Shown here: positions 7,344 through 15,133 of the stretch, in pieces
How positions within the stretch are numbered: the stretch's first letter is position 1
How the letters are laid out: each line of letters starts with the position of its first letter
NCBI GenBank assembly: GCA_026785965.1
Contig: JAJAYY010000013.1
Span: forward strand, 1-21,054
Direction of reading: 5' to 3'
DNA length: 21,054 bases
Source of the DNA: Sphingomonas bacterium
GTDB lineage: Bacteria > Pseudomonadota > Alphaproteobacteria > Sphingomonadales > Sphingomonadaceae
Program-made: the position numbers and the translations under genes
Notes under the pieces: generated by a model
The model's input: the letters and a program-made list of their open reading frames with translations, nothing else
What the model was told of the DNA's origin: nothing
Database searches by the model: none

Positions 7344-8654
7344 ATGCGTATCGCGATGATCGGCACCGGCTATGTCGGCCTTGTTTCAGGCACTTGCTTC
7401 GCGGACTTCGGGCATCATGTGACCTGCGTCGACAAGGACCAGAGCAAGATCGACGCGCTGCTGAGTGGCAAGATGCCGATCTGGGAGCCGGGGCTCGACG
7501 GGCTGGTCGCGGCCAATGTCGCGCGTGGGCGGCTGTCGTTCACGACCAAGCTGAGCGACGCGCTGAACGGCGCCGAAGCGGTGTTCATCGCGGTCGGGAC
7601 CCCGTCGCGGCGCGGCGACGGGCACGCCGATCTGAGCTTCGTCTTTGCTGCGGTCGAGGAATTGGCCAAGGCGCTCGATCATCCGGTGGTGGTGGTGACC
7701 AAGTCAACTGTCCCGGTCGGCACCGGAGACAAGATTGCGGCGCTGCTCAAGGAGCATAAGGCGCCCGACGGCTGCTCGGTGGCGTCGAACCCCGAATTTT
7801 TGCGCGAAGGCGCGGCGATCGCCGACTTCAAGCATCCCGACCGCATCCTGGTCGGGGCCGAAGACGAGCGTGCGCGACAGGTGCTGGCGGAGATTTACCG
7901 GCCGTTGTTCCTCAACAAAGCGCCCTTGCTGTTCACCGGGCGACGCACCGCCGAGCTGACCAAATATGCCGCCAACGCCTTCCTCGCGATGAAGATCAGC
8001 TTCATCAACGAGATGGCCGACCTGTGCGAGGCGGTCGATGCCGACGTCCAGGACCTGGCGCGCGGGATCGGGCTCGACAATCGCATCGGCGCGAAGTTCC
8101 TTCACCCCGGTCCGGGCTATGGTGGGAGCTGTTTTCCCAAGGACACGCTCGCCTTGCTGCGCGCAGCCGAGGAAGCCGGGGTTGAGCAGCGCATCGTGTC
8201 GACCGTGGTTAAGGTCAACGATGACCGCAAGAAGGCGATGGTCGAGCGGGTGGCGAAAGCGCTTGGCGGGGAGCTGGCGGGCAAGCGCATCGGGGTGCTC
8301 GGGCTGACCTTCAAGCCCAACACCGACGACATGCGCGACGCGCCGTCGATTCCCCTGGTCACGGCGCTGGTCGAGCGCGGCGCCGAGGTGGTGGCGTATG
8401 ACCCGGTCGGGCGCGAGCAGGCCGAGCCCTTGCTTCCCGCGATCCATTATGCCGAGACGCCCGAACGGGTCGCGGTCGACGCCGACGCACTGGTGGTGGT
8501 CACCGAATGGGACGAATTTCGCGGCCTCGATCTGCGCGAGCTGGCGACGAAGATGCGCGGTAATGCCTTGATCGACTTGCGAAATATCTATGATCGAGTA
8601 GATGCCGAGCGGGCCGGCCTGCGTTATTTCGGGATCGGTCGCGGACGGACCTGA
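7344..8654 (+). CDS. ugd: UDP-glucose 6-dehydrogenase
   Basis: Ugd oxidises UDP-glucose twice with NAD+ to UDP-glucuronate, a precursor for exopolysaccharide, capsule and lipid decoration. The 436-residue product starts with the Rossmann motif GTGYVGLVSG (G7-x-G9-x2-G12). The hallmark active-site loop GPGYGGSCFPKDT contains the catalytic Cys at residue 263, and GLTFKPNTDDMRDAPS marks the C-terminal UDP-binding domain. Length is normal for the bacterial TuaD/RkpK type. The next gene downstream is a sugar-1-phosphate transferase on the same strand, so UDP-glucuronate is probably used for a surface polysaccharide; glucuronate is a common sphingan component. The gene is divergent from the potassium channel gene. 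GDP-mannose dehydrogenase is excluded by the loop sequence. Confidence 0.96.
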   Translation: MRIAMIGTGYVGLVSGTCFADFGHHVTCVDKDQSKIDALLSGKMPIWEPGLDGLVAANVARGRLSFTTKLSDALNGAEAVFIAVGTPSRRGDGHADLSFVFAAVEELAKALDHPVVVVTKSTVPVGTGDKIAALLKEHKAPDGCSVASNPEFLREGAAIADFKHPDRILVGAEDERARQVLAEIYRPLFLNKAPLLFTGRRTAELTKYAANAFLAMKISFINEMADLCEAVDADVQDLARGIGLDNRIGAKFLHPGPGYGGSCFPKDTLALLRAAEEAGVEQRIVSTVVKVNDDRKKAMVERVAKALGGELAGKRIGVLGLTFKPNTDDMRDAPSIPLVTALVERGAEVVAYDPVGREQAEPLLPAIHYAETPERVAVDADALVVVTEWDEFRGLDLRELATKMRGNALIDLRNIYDRVDAERAGLRYFGIGRGRT

Positions 8655-8776
8655 GCGACGCTTGAACTGTTGAGGTCGGCGGGTAGCGAATGGAAGTGAG
8701 ACCAGGCGATGGCGCAGGCCGAGCGGATCAGGACGGCTAGCAAGTCGGATCCCGCGCAAAGTGGAGCCGGCTGAGC

Positions 8777-10060
8777 GTGCTGCACCAGGGACCGATCACG
8801 ACCCGATCGCGCCAGGCGCTGATCACGCGCCAGCGCTTCGCCTTGTTCGGCGCCTTGTTGTTCGCTGCCACATTGCCGTTCGCGCTGCGCGAGCTGCTGC
8901 TGCCCGATCCGGCTTACATCCACACCAGCCGCATATCGCTGTTCGCCAATGTTGCCGCGGTGATCCTCGCGACCTGGATCCGGCTCTCGGTCAGCACTTT
9001 CCCCGGGACGCGGTCGGGTACGATCATCGCGCCGGCGATCGCCGCCGCGCACGGGGTGATCATCGCGCTGCTGCTGATGACCCGCTTGCCCTACGACCGC
9101 CTCGGCATCGCGCTGGGCTTCATGTTTCACCTGACGTGGATCATCGCGCTCCATTTGACGGTGCACCGGCGAATTCGCCGTCGCTTCGCGGTGGTGCCGT
9201 GCGGGGTGGTCGATCATCTGCGGCGGATCGAGGGAGTCGATTGGAAAATGCTGCGCCGCCCCGACTTGATTGAAACGGACGGCTGCGATGCGGTGGTGGC
9301 CGATTTCACCGCCGACCTGCCGCCCGAATGGGAAGCGTTTCTGGCCGATGCCGCGCTCGAGGGGCGGATGGTATTCCAGGTCAAGCAATTGTCCGAATCG
9401 CTGACCGGGCGGGTTGAGGTCGCGCATCTGTCCGAAAACAGTTTCGGCAGCCTGATCCCGGCGCGCGGCTATTTCCATTTGAAGGCGCTGATCGATTTCC
9501 TCGCCGCGCTGGTGCTGGTTCCGGTGCTGATCGTGCCGATGGTGGCCGTGGCGCTGGCGATCCGGCTCGACAGCGAGGGCCCGGTGCTGTTCCGCCAGCG
9601 CCGCGTCGGGCAGGCCGGGCGGCCGATCACCGTCTACAAGTTTCGCACCATGCGCAGCATCGACGCGGTCGAGGACGAGCGCGCGGCGGCGATGACCGAG
9701 GCGGAGGATCATCGCATCACCCGGATCGGCGGTTTCCTGCGCCGCTCGCGGATCGACGAGCTGCCGCAGATCATCAATATCCTGAAAGGCGAGATGAGCT
9801 GGATCGGCCCGCGCCCCGAGGCGGCAGTGCTGTCGACCTGGTATACCGGCGAAATCCCATATTACCGCTATCGCCATGTCGTGCGGCCGGGGATTTCGGG
9901 CTGGGCGCAGGTCAACCAGGGCCATGTCGCGGCGGTCGACGAAGTCCACGCCAAGCTCCAGTACGACTTCTTCTACATCAAGTATTTTTCGCCCTGGCTC
10001 GACACGCTAATCCTGTTCCGGACGATCAAAACGATGCTGACCGGGTTTGGCGCCAAATAG
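8777..10060 (+). CDS. polyprenyl-phosphate sugar-1-phosphate transferase (exopolysaccharide initiation)
   Basis: The enzyme family transfers a sugar-1-phosphate from a UDP-sugar to undecaprenyl phosphate, the first step of exopolysaccharide repeat assembly at the inner membrane. The 427-residue product has four hydrophobic segments (about 20-36, 52-72, 79-100 and 107-127), a soluble linker and the bacterial sugar transferase domain from about residue 229. That domain shows a membrane hairpin (about 235-261), EGPVLFRQRRVGQAG, YKFRTM, RRSRIDELPQIINILKGEMS, IGPRPE and RPGISGWAQVNQG, all typical of the WcaJ/ExoY/GelB type. The start is GTG at 8777 because a TAG at 8738 closes the frame upstream and no ATG lies between. 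It follows ugd by 122 bases. No other glycosyltransferase or Wzx/Wzy gene is present, so the rest of the pathway lies elsewhere. The sugar transferred cannot be told from sequence. Confidence 0.93.
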   Translation: MLHQGPITTRSRQALITRQRFALFGALLFAATLPFALRELLLPDPAYIHTSRISLFANVAAVILATWIRLSVSTFPGTRSGTIIAPAIAAAHGVIIALLLMTRLPYDRLGIALGFMFHLTWIIALHLTVHRRIRRRFAVVPCGVVDHLRRIEGVDWKMLRRPDLIETDGCDAVVADFTADLPPEWEAFLADAALEGRMVFQVKQLSESLTGRVEVAHLSENSFGSLIPARGYFHLKALIDFLAALVLVPVLIVPMVAVALAIRLDSEGPVLFRQRRVGQAGRPITVYKFRTMRSIDAVEDERAAAMTEAEDHRITRIGGFLRRSRIDELPQIINILKGEMSWIGPRPEAAVLSTWYTGEIPYYRYRHVVRPGISGWAQVNQGHVAAVDEVHAKLQYDFFYIKYFSPWLDTLILFRTIKTMLTGFGAK

Positions 10061-10061
10061 A

Positions 10062-10092
10062 CCGCAATCGTCGCGTCGGATGACGATTGTGG
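10062..10092. terminator. 11-bp stem-loop between convergent genes, possible bidirectional terminator
   Basis: CCGCAATCGTC (10062-10072) pairs with GACGATTGTGG (10082-10092), eleven pairs with one G-U and a 9-base loop. It fills most of the 42-base gap between the convergent sugar transferase and class A-like hydrolase genes. No U-run follows on either strand, so it is not a classic intrinsic terminator; it may still block read-through or protect 3' ends. Confidence 0.5.
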
Positions 10093-10102
10093 CGGGCGAA
10101 GG

Positions 10103-10957
10103 CTAGCGCAACGCAATCGGCGCAAGGGGGTCGATGAACGGCGCGCGCAAGACGGTGACGAACCCGTCGTAAATCTTGCGCGCAGCCTCGGCCAACGTGC
10201 GCGGGCGATTGCTGCCCTGGCGCGCGAATAATGCGATCGCGAGGCGGCGACCATCGGGGAGCGTGATGAAGCCGACGTCGGTGGTCAGCCCGTCGAGCGT
10301 ACCGGTCTTATGTTCGACCCGGGTGCCGAACGGGAGCAAGGCGCGCATGCGGTTCCTGCCGGTGGCGCAGCGCGCCATCAGCGACAGCAAATAGGACCGG
10401 CTCGACGGCTGCAGCAATGCGCCGCTGTCGATCCGCTGGAGAAGGTTGACCATGGCCTTTGGCGTCGAGCTGTCGCGGCGGTCGCGAAGGTCGCGGCGAT
10501 CGGCGAGGAGACGCGCGATCGAGCGGTCAACGCGCAGCCCGCGAAGCTGGTTGTCGGCGACCCATTGCTGGACCTTGGCGGGGCCGCCGAGGTCGCGCAG
10601 GATGATATCGGTGGCGGCATTGTCGCTGTGGACCAGCATCGCTTCCATCAAACTGCGCGCGCTGCGCCCCGAAAGCCGCGTGTCGAGCGAGCGCCGACCA
10701 TGCTCGACCTGGGCGAGATATTGAGCGGCGATCGCGACCTTGACCGTGCTGGCCATCGGGAAAGACTCGTCGCCATGGACGCTGACCATGTCGCCGGTGG
10801 TGAGGTCGAGCGCGGCGATGCCAACATTGCCGGGGTTGGCAGCGGCAATCGCGCCCAACTGCCGCTCGAGCGGCCGAAGATGCAGCGGTGCGTCGGCGGC
10901 GGCGGGCGCGGCGGCGAACAGGGCCAACAGCAAGGTCCAGATCGCAAATTGCCGCAT
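10103..10957 (-). CDS. class A beta-lactamase-like serine hydrolase lacking the Glu166 equivalent
   Basis: The 284-residue secreted protein has a signal peptide ending in AAPAAA (about residue 21) and the class A beta-lactamase fold motifs S70-T-V-K73, S111-D-N113 and K217-T-G219. The omega-loop block DRWExELN of true class A enzymes aligns with DRSIARLL (144-151), so the general base Glu166 is Ile147 and Asn170 is Leu151; this loop is also rich in Arg and Asp. Deacylation of a beta-lactam would therefore be impaired, and a DD-peptidase-like or other role is possible. The ATG at 10955-10957 was chosen because GGGAGGG lies 7 bases before it; an ATG at 10963 is only one base from that site, and 11062 would add an unlikely leader before the signal peptide. 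Confidence 0.87.
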   Translation of the reverse strand: MRQFAIWTLLLALFAAAPAAADAPLHLRPLERQLGAIAAANPGNVGIAALDLTTGDMVSVHGDESFPMASTVKVAIAAQYLAQVEHGRRSLDTRLSGRSARSLMEAMLVHSDNAATDIILRDLGGPAKVQQWVADNQLRGLRVDRSIARLLADRRDLRDRRDSSTPKAMVNLLQRIDSGALLQPSSRSYLLSLMARCATGRNRMRALLPFGTRVEHKTGTLDGLTTDVGFITLPDGRRLAIALFARQGSNRPRTLAEAARKIYDGFVTVLRAPFIDPLAPIALR

Positions 10958-11011
10958 GCTCATTCCCTCCCGGACAGGCCAGACCCTCCGCTTTCCGTGA
11001 AGAGGGTAAAC

Positions 11012-11031
11012 GAATCCTGAAGGGAATCCTG
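11012..11031. repeat. short direct repeat GAATCCTG with period 12, upstream of the class A-like gene
   Basis: GAATCCTGAAGG (11012-11023) is followed directly by GAATCCTGCAAGG, so GAATCCTG recurs with a 12-base period. Each copy contains GAATC, a GANTC site of the kind methylated by CcrM in Alphaproteobacteria; a third GAATC is at 11076-11080. The repeat lies 55 bases before the class A-like gene's start codon on the minus strand, where a promoter is expected. TTGCAG (on the minus strand) lies next to it, but no good -10 is seen. Confidence 0.45.
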
Positions 11032-11135
11032 CAAGGGGAGAAGCTGCGACGAACCGGTGCACGATCGCGCCGAGTGAATCGGATGCGGCCTGTTTGGGGA
11101 CGATTTTCCGATCTTGGCCGAACGCGTCGAGCCGC

Positions 11136-12623
11136 TTACGGTTTGCCCGCGACGAATTCCAACGCCTGGATGGTCACTGCCGGGGTCGGGGCGCGCTGGA
11201 CGCGGCCTTCGACACGACCGTGCGTGCAAGTCCAGCGGAAGCTGCCTTCCATCGCCGAAATTGGCTTGACCGGCTCGGTCGCGGGGCAGTCGCCGACATC
11301 GGCCTTGACCCCTGCGATGAGGTTCTTCCAGCCCGCGCGATCATGATCCATCAGGACATTGTTGGCGAGCGGCGCGGCGGTGATGTCGCTCGATCGCCAC
11401 ACGGCGCGCGCGGATTGGTAAGCGCTGGCGAGACCCGGGGTGACGATTATCGTGCGCTCCACCAGCGCGCCGCGTTTCTGCAGCGCGAGCGCCGCACGCC
11501 AAATCGGAAGCGACGCGCCGCCGTAGGTCTTGCTCGAAAAAGCGAACAGCCCAACGGCCTTGTCGGGCAACAGCATGACGTAGGAGCCATAGCCCGGGTA
11601 GCCGCCGCCGTGCCCGACGACCCGGCCGAGATCGCAATCGTCGCTCGCGCCCCAACCCATCGCATAAGTGACCGCCAGGCGGCAGGGCGCGCCGCCGGCG
11701 GCGGGGTTGCGCATCTGGGCCTGGACGAAATTGGCGCCGGTGACGATTTCGCGCACGCTCGAACGGCGCACCGGGCCGGCGTCGGGGCCATCGCGAGCGG
11801 GCCAGGCCGAAAGCAGGAACGCGACCCATTTCGAATAATCGCTGGCGCTGGTTTCGACCCCGCCCATTGCCCCGAAGGCGCCATCCTTCATATCGGGCTC
11901 GCGGACCCAACGATTGGCTTCCCAGCGGTAGCCGATACTGCGTCGCGCCGCAGGGGAGGCGAGCACGTCGTAAGTGGTCGAGGTCATCCCGAGCGGAAGC
12001 ATGATCTCGCGCCGGATATAATCCTGGTAGCGTGTGCCCGAGACGTTGGCGATGATCCGCCCCAAGGTGGCGTAGCCAAGATTGCTATACTCCATCGCCA
12101 GGCCCGGCGCGCGGGCGAACGGCACGCCCGCCTTGAGCAAAGCGGAGAATTCGGGCTCGGTCAGCACTTGCTGGCGATCGCCCCACGGATTGTCCTCGAC
12201 AAAGCCGGCGCTGTGCGTGAGCAGGTTGCGGACGGTGATTTTCGGGCTGTCGCTGGTCGGGTAAGTCCAGTCCTTGAGCTCCGGAACGTAAAGCTCGGCG
12301 GGCGCGTCGAGCGACACTTTGCCGTCGTCGCGAAGCTTGAGGATGGCGAGCGCAGTGAACGCTTTGGACATCGAGGCGATGCGGAACAGGCTGTCGGTGG
12401 TGACCGGCGCGTTGGAAGCGGTGTCCTGCACGCCGAGGCCGTGGACCGCGACCAATTTGCCATCGGCGACGACACCATAGACGAGGCCGGGGGCATGCGC
12501 GGCGAGCTGCCAGTCGGCGAAGATCTGGTTGACTTCGGCGAGCGCTGCGGGGTCGGGCGCGGCGGCGGTCGCGGCGGGCGCGAGGCCGAACGCGAGCAAG
12601 GCGATGGACCGGTGCAGCTTCAT
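11136..12623 (-). CDS. secreted serine hydrolase of the beta-lactamase (class C/S12) family
   Basis: The 495-residue protein has a signal peptide (about residues 1-21, ending TAA) and a class C-like domain with S84-M-S-K87 and Y179-S-N181 (in MEYSNLGY), plus HGGGYPGYGS at the position of the third active-site motif. The last 90 or so residues form an extra domain with a Cys pair (GDCPATEP and RWTCTHG), possibly disulphide-bonded in the periplasm. The family covers DD-carboxypeptidases, esterases and amidases, so the substrate is unknown. A good ribosome site, GGGGGAAATA, precedes the ATG at 12621-12623. It lies 124 bases after the parE stop on the same strand with no clear terminator between. 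It is only distantly similar to the other S12-type hydrolase at 3340-4734, so the two do not look like recent duplicates. Confidence 0.9.
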   Translation of the reverse strand: MKLHRSIALLAFGLAPAATAAAPDPAALAEVNQIFADWQLAAHAPGLVYGVVADGKLVAVHGLGVQDTASNAPVTTDSLFRIASMSKAFTALAILKLRDDGKVSLDAPAELYVPELKDWTYPTSDSPKITVRNLLTHSAGFVEDNPWGDRQQVLTEPEFSALLKAGVPFARAPGLAMEYSNLGYATLGRIIANVSGTRYQDYIRREIMLPLGMTSTTYDVLASPAARRSIGYRWEANRWVREPDMKDGAFGAMGGVETSASDYSKWVAFLLSAWPARDGPDAGPVRRSSVREIVTGANFVQAQMRNPAAGGAPCRLAVTYAMGWGASDDCDLGRVVGHGGGYPGYGSYVMLLPDKAVGLFAFSSKTYGGASLPIWRAALALQKRGALVERTIIVTPGLASAYQSARAVWRSSDITAAPLANNVLMDHDRAGWKNLIAGVKADVGDCPATEPVKPISAMEGSFRWTCTHGRVEGRVQRAPTPAVTIQALEFVAGKP

Positions 12624-12747
12624 TATTTCCCCCTGGCAGTTGCGGTGGCAAGGCTAGTCCGGGCGGGGGCAGGGACGCAAGCATCGCGCGGCGGCTTGTG
12701 CTGCCGAGCGCGAGAAGGGGCGGGTCGGAGAATGTGGATCGCCGCGA

Positions 12748-14730
12748 CTAAGCGTCAATTTCGTCTTCGGACAAATTGGCGGCGTTGTTCTGGATGAAGT
12801 TGAAGCGATGCTCGGGGTTCTTGCCCATCAGCCGTTCGACCAGATCCTTGACCGGCTGGCGGTCCTGATATTCGGACGGCAGCGTGATCCGGATCAGCGA
12901 GCGGCTCGCCGGATCCATGGTCGTTTGCTTGAGCTGGTCGGGGTTCATTTCGCCCAGCCCCTTGAAGCGCCCGACCTCGACCTTCTTGCCCTTGAACTCC
13001 TTGGCCTCAAGCTCGGCGCGGTGGGCATCGTCGCGCGCGTAGAGCGACTTCGAGCCGCTGGTCAGGCGGTAGAGCGGCGGCTGGGCGAGGAACAGATGGC
13101 CGCGCCGGACCAGCTCGGGCATTTCCTGGAAGAAGAAGGTCATCAGCAAGGTCGCGATGTGCGCGCCGTCGACGTCGGCGTCGGTCATGATGATGACTCG
13201 CTCGTAGCGCAGCGCATCTTCGGCCCAGCTGTCGCGGATGCCGCAACCGAGCGCGAGCTGGAGATCGGCAATCTCGGCATTGGCGCGGATCTTGTCAGCG
13301 GTGGCCGAGGCGACGTTGAGGATCTTGCCGCGGATCGGAAGGATCGCCTGGGTCTTGCGGTTGCGCGCCTGTTTGGCCGATCCGCCCGCGCTGTCGCCCT
13401 CGACGATGAACAATTCGGTGCCGGCGGCGTCGTCATTGGCGCAGTCGGTGAGCTTGCCGGGAAGCCGCAGCTTGCGCGCCGAAGTCGCGGTCTTGCGCTT
13501 GACCTCGCGCTCGGCGCGGCGCTTCAAGCGCTCGTCCATCCGCTCGAGGATCGCCCCCAGCAGCGCCCGGCCGCGGTCCATATTGTCGGCCAGATAATGG
13601 TCGAAATGGTCGCGCACCGCGGCCTCGACGAAGCGCGCGGCTTCAAGGCTGGTGAGGCGATCCTTGGTCTGGCTCTGGAAATGCGGATTGCGGATGAACA
13701 CGCTGAGCATCAGCTCGACGCCGTTGAACACGTCATCGGCGGTGATGTCCTTGGCTTTCTTCTGCCCGACGAGGTCGCCGAAGGCGCGAATGCCCTTGGT
13801 CAGCGCGGCGCGCAGCCCCGCTTCATGGGTGCCGCCATCGGGGGTCGGAATGGTATTGCAATAATAGCTTTCGGCGCTGCCCTCGCTCCACACCGGCCAC
13901 GCGACTGCCCATTCGGCGGCGCCCTGAGCATCGGGGAAGTCCTGCCGCCCGGCGAAGGCCGGCGACGTGACGCACTCGCGCCCCTCCAATTGCTCGCGCA
14001 AATGATCGGCCAGCCCGCCGGGGAATTGAAACGTCGCGGTTTCGGGGACCGTGGCGCTGGTCAGGCTCGCATCACAGCGCCAGCGGATCTCGACCCCGGC
14101 GAACAGATAGGCCTTCGATCGGGCGAGCTTGTAGATTCGCGCGGGGACGAAGGCGGCGTCGGACCCAAAAATATCGAGGTCGGGGACGAAGCTGACCGTG
14201 GTGCCGCGGCGGTTGGGGGCGGCGCCGACTTCGGCGAGCGGGCTGGTTGCGACCCCGCGCGAAAAGGACTGGCGGTACAGCTTCTTGTCACGCGCGACCT
14301 CGACGATGGTCTCGATCGAGAGCGCGTTGACGACGCTGACTCCGACGCCGTGGAGCCCGCCGCTGGTCGAGTAAGCCTTGCCCTCGAACTTGCCCCCCGA
14401 ATGGAGCGTGGTGAGGATCACCTCAAGCGCCGACTTGCCGGGATATTTGGGGTGCGCATCGACCGGGATGCCGCGGCCGTTGTCGGTTACGGTCAGGCGA
14501 TTGCCCGGTTCGAGCGTGACTTCGATGCGGGTGGCGTGGCCGGCGACCGCTTCGTCCATACTGTTGTCGATGACTTCGGCGGCAAGGTGATGAAGCGCAC
14601 GCGCGTCGGTCCCGCCGATATACATGCCGGGACGCCGCCGAACCGGCTCGAGCCCCTCAAGGACCTCGATCGCGGAAGCGTCATAATCGGATGAAGGGGC
14701 GGCGGCACCGGAAGCGAAAAGGTCGGACAT
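12748..14730 (-). CDS. parE: DNA topoisomerase IV subunit B
   Basis: ParE is the ATPase subunit of topoisomerase IV, which with ParC separates linked daughter chromosomes. The 660-residue product has the GHKL ATPase motifs EVIDNSMDEAVAG, DNGRGIP and GLHGVGVSVVNALS, the transducer domain, and the TOPRIM motifs EGDSAGGSAKQARNR and MTDADVDGAHI. Length and the opening EVLEGLEPVRRRPGMYIGG fit ParE rather than GyrB, which is longer. I chose ATG 14728-14730 (protein starts MSDLFASG) because a good promoter lies just upstream at 14741-14769; the open frame runs back to 14871 across that promoter. parC is not in the window. The gene is divergent from a small unrecognised ORF at 14850. Confidence 0.95.
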   Translation of the reverse strand: MSDLFASGAAAPSSDYDASAIEVLEGLEPVRRRPGMYIGGTDARALHHLAAEVIDNSMDEAVAGHATRIEVTLEPGNRLTVTDNGRGIPVDAHPKYPGKSALEVILTTLHSGGKFEGKAYSTSGGLHGVGVSVVNALSIETIVEVARDKKLYRQSFSRGVATSPLAEVGAAPNRRGTTVSFVPDLDIFGSDAAFVPARIYKLARSKAYLFAGVEIRWRCDASLTSATVPETATFQFPGGLADHLREQLEGRECVTSPAFAGRQDFPDAQGAAEWAVAWPVWSEGSAESYYCNTIPTPDGGTHEAGLRAALTKGIRAFGDLVGQKKAKDITADDVFNGVELMLSVFIRNPHFQSQTKDRLTSLEAARFVEAAVRDHFDHYLADNMDRGRALLGAILERMDERLKRRAEREVKRKTATSARKLRLPGKLTDCANDDAAGTELFIVEGDSAGGSAKQARNRKTQAILPIRGKILNVASATADKIRANAEIADLQLALGCGIRDSWAEDALRYERVIIMTDADVDGAHIATLLMTFFFQEMPELVRRGHLFLAQPPLYRLTSGSKSLYARDDAHRAELEAKEFKGKKVEVGRFKGLGEMNPDQLKQTTMDPASRSLIRITLPSEYQDRQPVKDLVERLMGKNPEHRFNFIQNNAANLSEDEIDA

Positions 14731-14740
14731 GTGGGCCGAG

Positions 14741-14769
14741 CTATAAGGCGGCATTTCGCTCCGTGCCAA
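14741..14769 (-). promoter_or_regulatory. sigma-70-type promoter of parE
   Basis: On the minus strand TTGGCA (14769-14764) and TTATAG (14746-14741) are separated by exactly 17 bases. Only 10 bases lie between the -10 and the ATG of parE, so transcription starting at the usual distance would leave a leader of about 0-6 bases and no ribosome binding site. The elements are seen; activity is inference. Confidence 0.65.
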
Positions 14770-14834
14770 GCGATTGCGATCATTTAAGCCGGGGACAACG
14801 AGTTGCAGGATATCTCGAACGCCCCTCGCCGATC

Positions 14835-14843
14835 TGCTATGAT
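14835..14843 (+). promoter_or_regulatory. extended -10 element before the small ORF at 14850
   Basis: TGCTATGAT contains the -10 hexamer TATGAT (14838-14843) with the TG extension at 14835-14836. No good -35 is seen at 16-18 bases. The ATG follows after only 6 bases, so a transcript from here would be leaderless. Confidence 0.4.
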
Positions 14844-14849
14844 CTCGCC

Positions 14850-15062
14850 ATGTCCGAGAAACTCCCTCCACCGAGTGACGCTGGCGCTTCGGAATTCGAG
14901 CGCGAGATGCAGATCGCGCGCGAGGCCATGGTGCGACGCAGAGAAGCGCTCCGCCAGCTAGCCCTTGGCGAAGCGATCATGGACGAGGATCGCGATTCGC
15001 TGAGCGAACTCTCCAAGAAAATAGTGTGTTCGCTTGGAGCCGCCTGCTTATGTTGCGGCTGA
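14850..15062 (+). CDS. small hypothetical protein, 70 residues
   Basis: I do not recognise this protein. Residues 1-57 look like a real coding sequence: a short Pro/Ser lead, then a charged, probably helical stretch (FEREMQIAREAMVRRREAL) and an acidic end (IMDEDRDSLSELSKK). The last 13 residues contain four Cys and look unlike the rest; removing one A from the AAAA run at 15018-15021 would end the protein at TAG 15022-15024 after 57 residues, so the tail may come from an indel. There is no signal peptide or membrane segment. The ATG sits 6 bases after an extended -10. It is divergent from parE and followed by another unrecognised ORF; the small pair could be a regulator or toxin-antitoxin pair, but no known family motif supports that. 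Confidence 0.5.
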   Translation: MSEKLPPPSDAGASEFEREMQIAREAMVRRREALRQLALGEAIMDEDRDSLSELSKKIVCSLGAACLCCG

Positions 15063-15084
15063 TTCGGGATTCAGGCGCATTGCC

Positions 15085-15110
15085 CTCTTTCGACCCATTG
15101 CCGACATTAC
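15085..15110. repeat. degenerate copy of a sphingomonad-type intergenic repeat
   Basis: CTTTCGACCCATTGCCGACA (15087-15106) shares the CTTTCGACCC core and the following GCxGACA with the copy at 15411-15436. This copy has lost the left arm of the palindrome. It lies in the 71-base gap between the two small ORFs. I recall similar sequences as scattered intergenic repeats in Sphingomonadales, which needs a genome search. Confidence 0.5.
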
Positions 15111-15133
15111 GTCTCTTCCACTATTCCAGGCAA

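Noticed and set aside
8624..9949. Open frame of 441 codons on the minus strand opposite the sugar transferase
   Set aside because: Rich in Arg, Gln, His and Asp as expected for an antisense shadow; the plus-strand protein is clearly a sugar transferase.
10958..11062. Longer start for the class A-like hydrolase
   Set aside because: It adds 35 residues before a normal signal peptide, and a strong ribosome site lies 7 bases before the inner ATG.
11094..12797. Long open frame (567 codons) on the plus strand opposite the S12 hydrolase
   Set aside because: Composition is Arg/Ala/Gly-rich shadow sequence; it spans past two genes' ends and matches no family.
12808..14694. Long open frame (628 codons) on the plus strand opposite parE
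   Set aside because: It mirrors the parE codons in high-G+C DNA, has no recognisable domain, and parE on the other strand has every family motif.
14731..14871. Upstream extension of parE to an ATG at 14871
   Set aside because: It would run through the parE promoter and the divergent ORF start, and the extra 47 residues have no family similarity.
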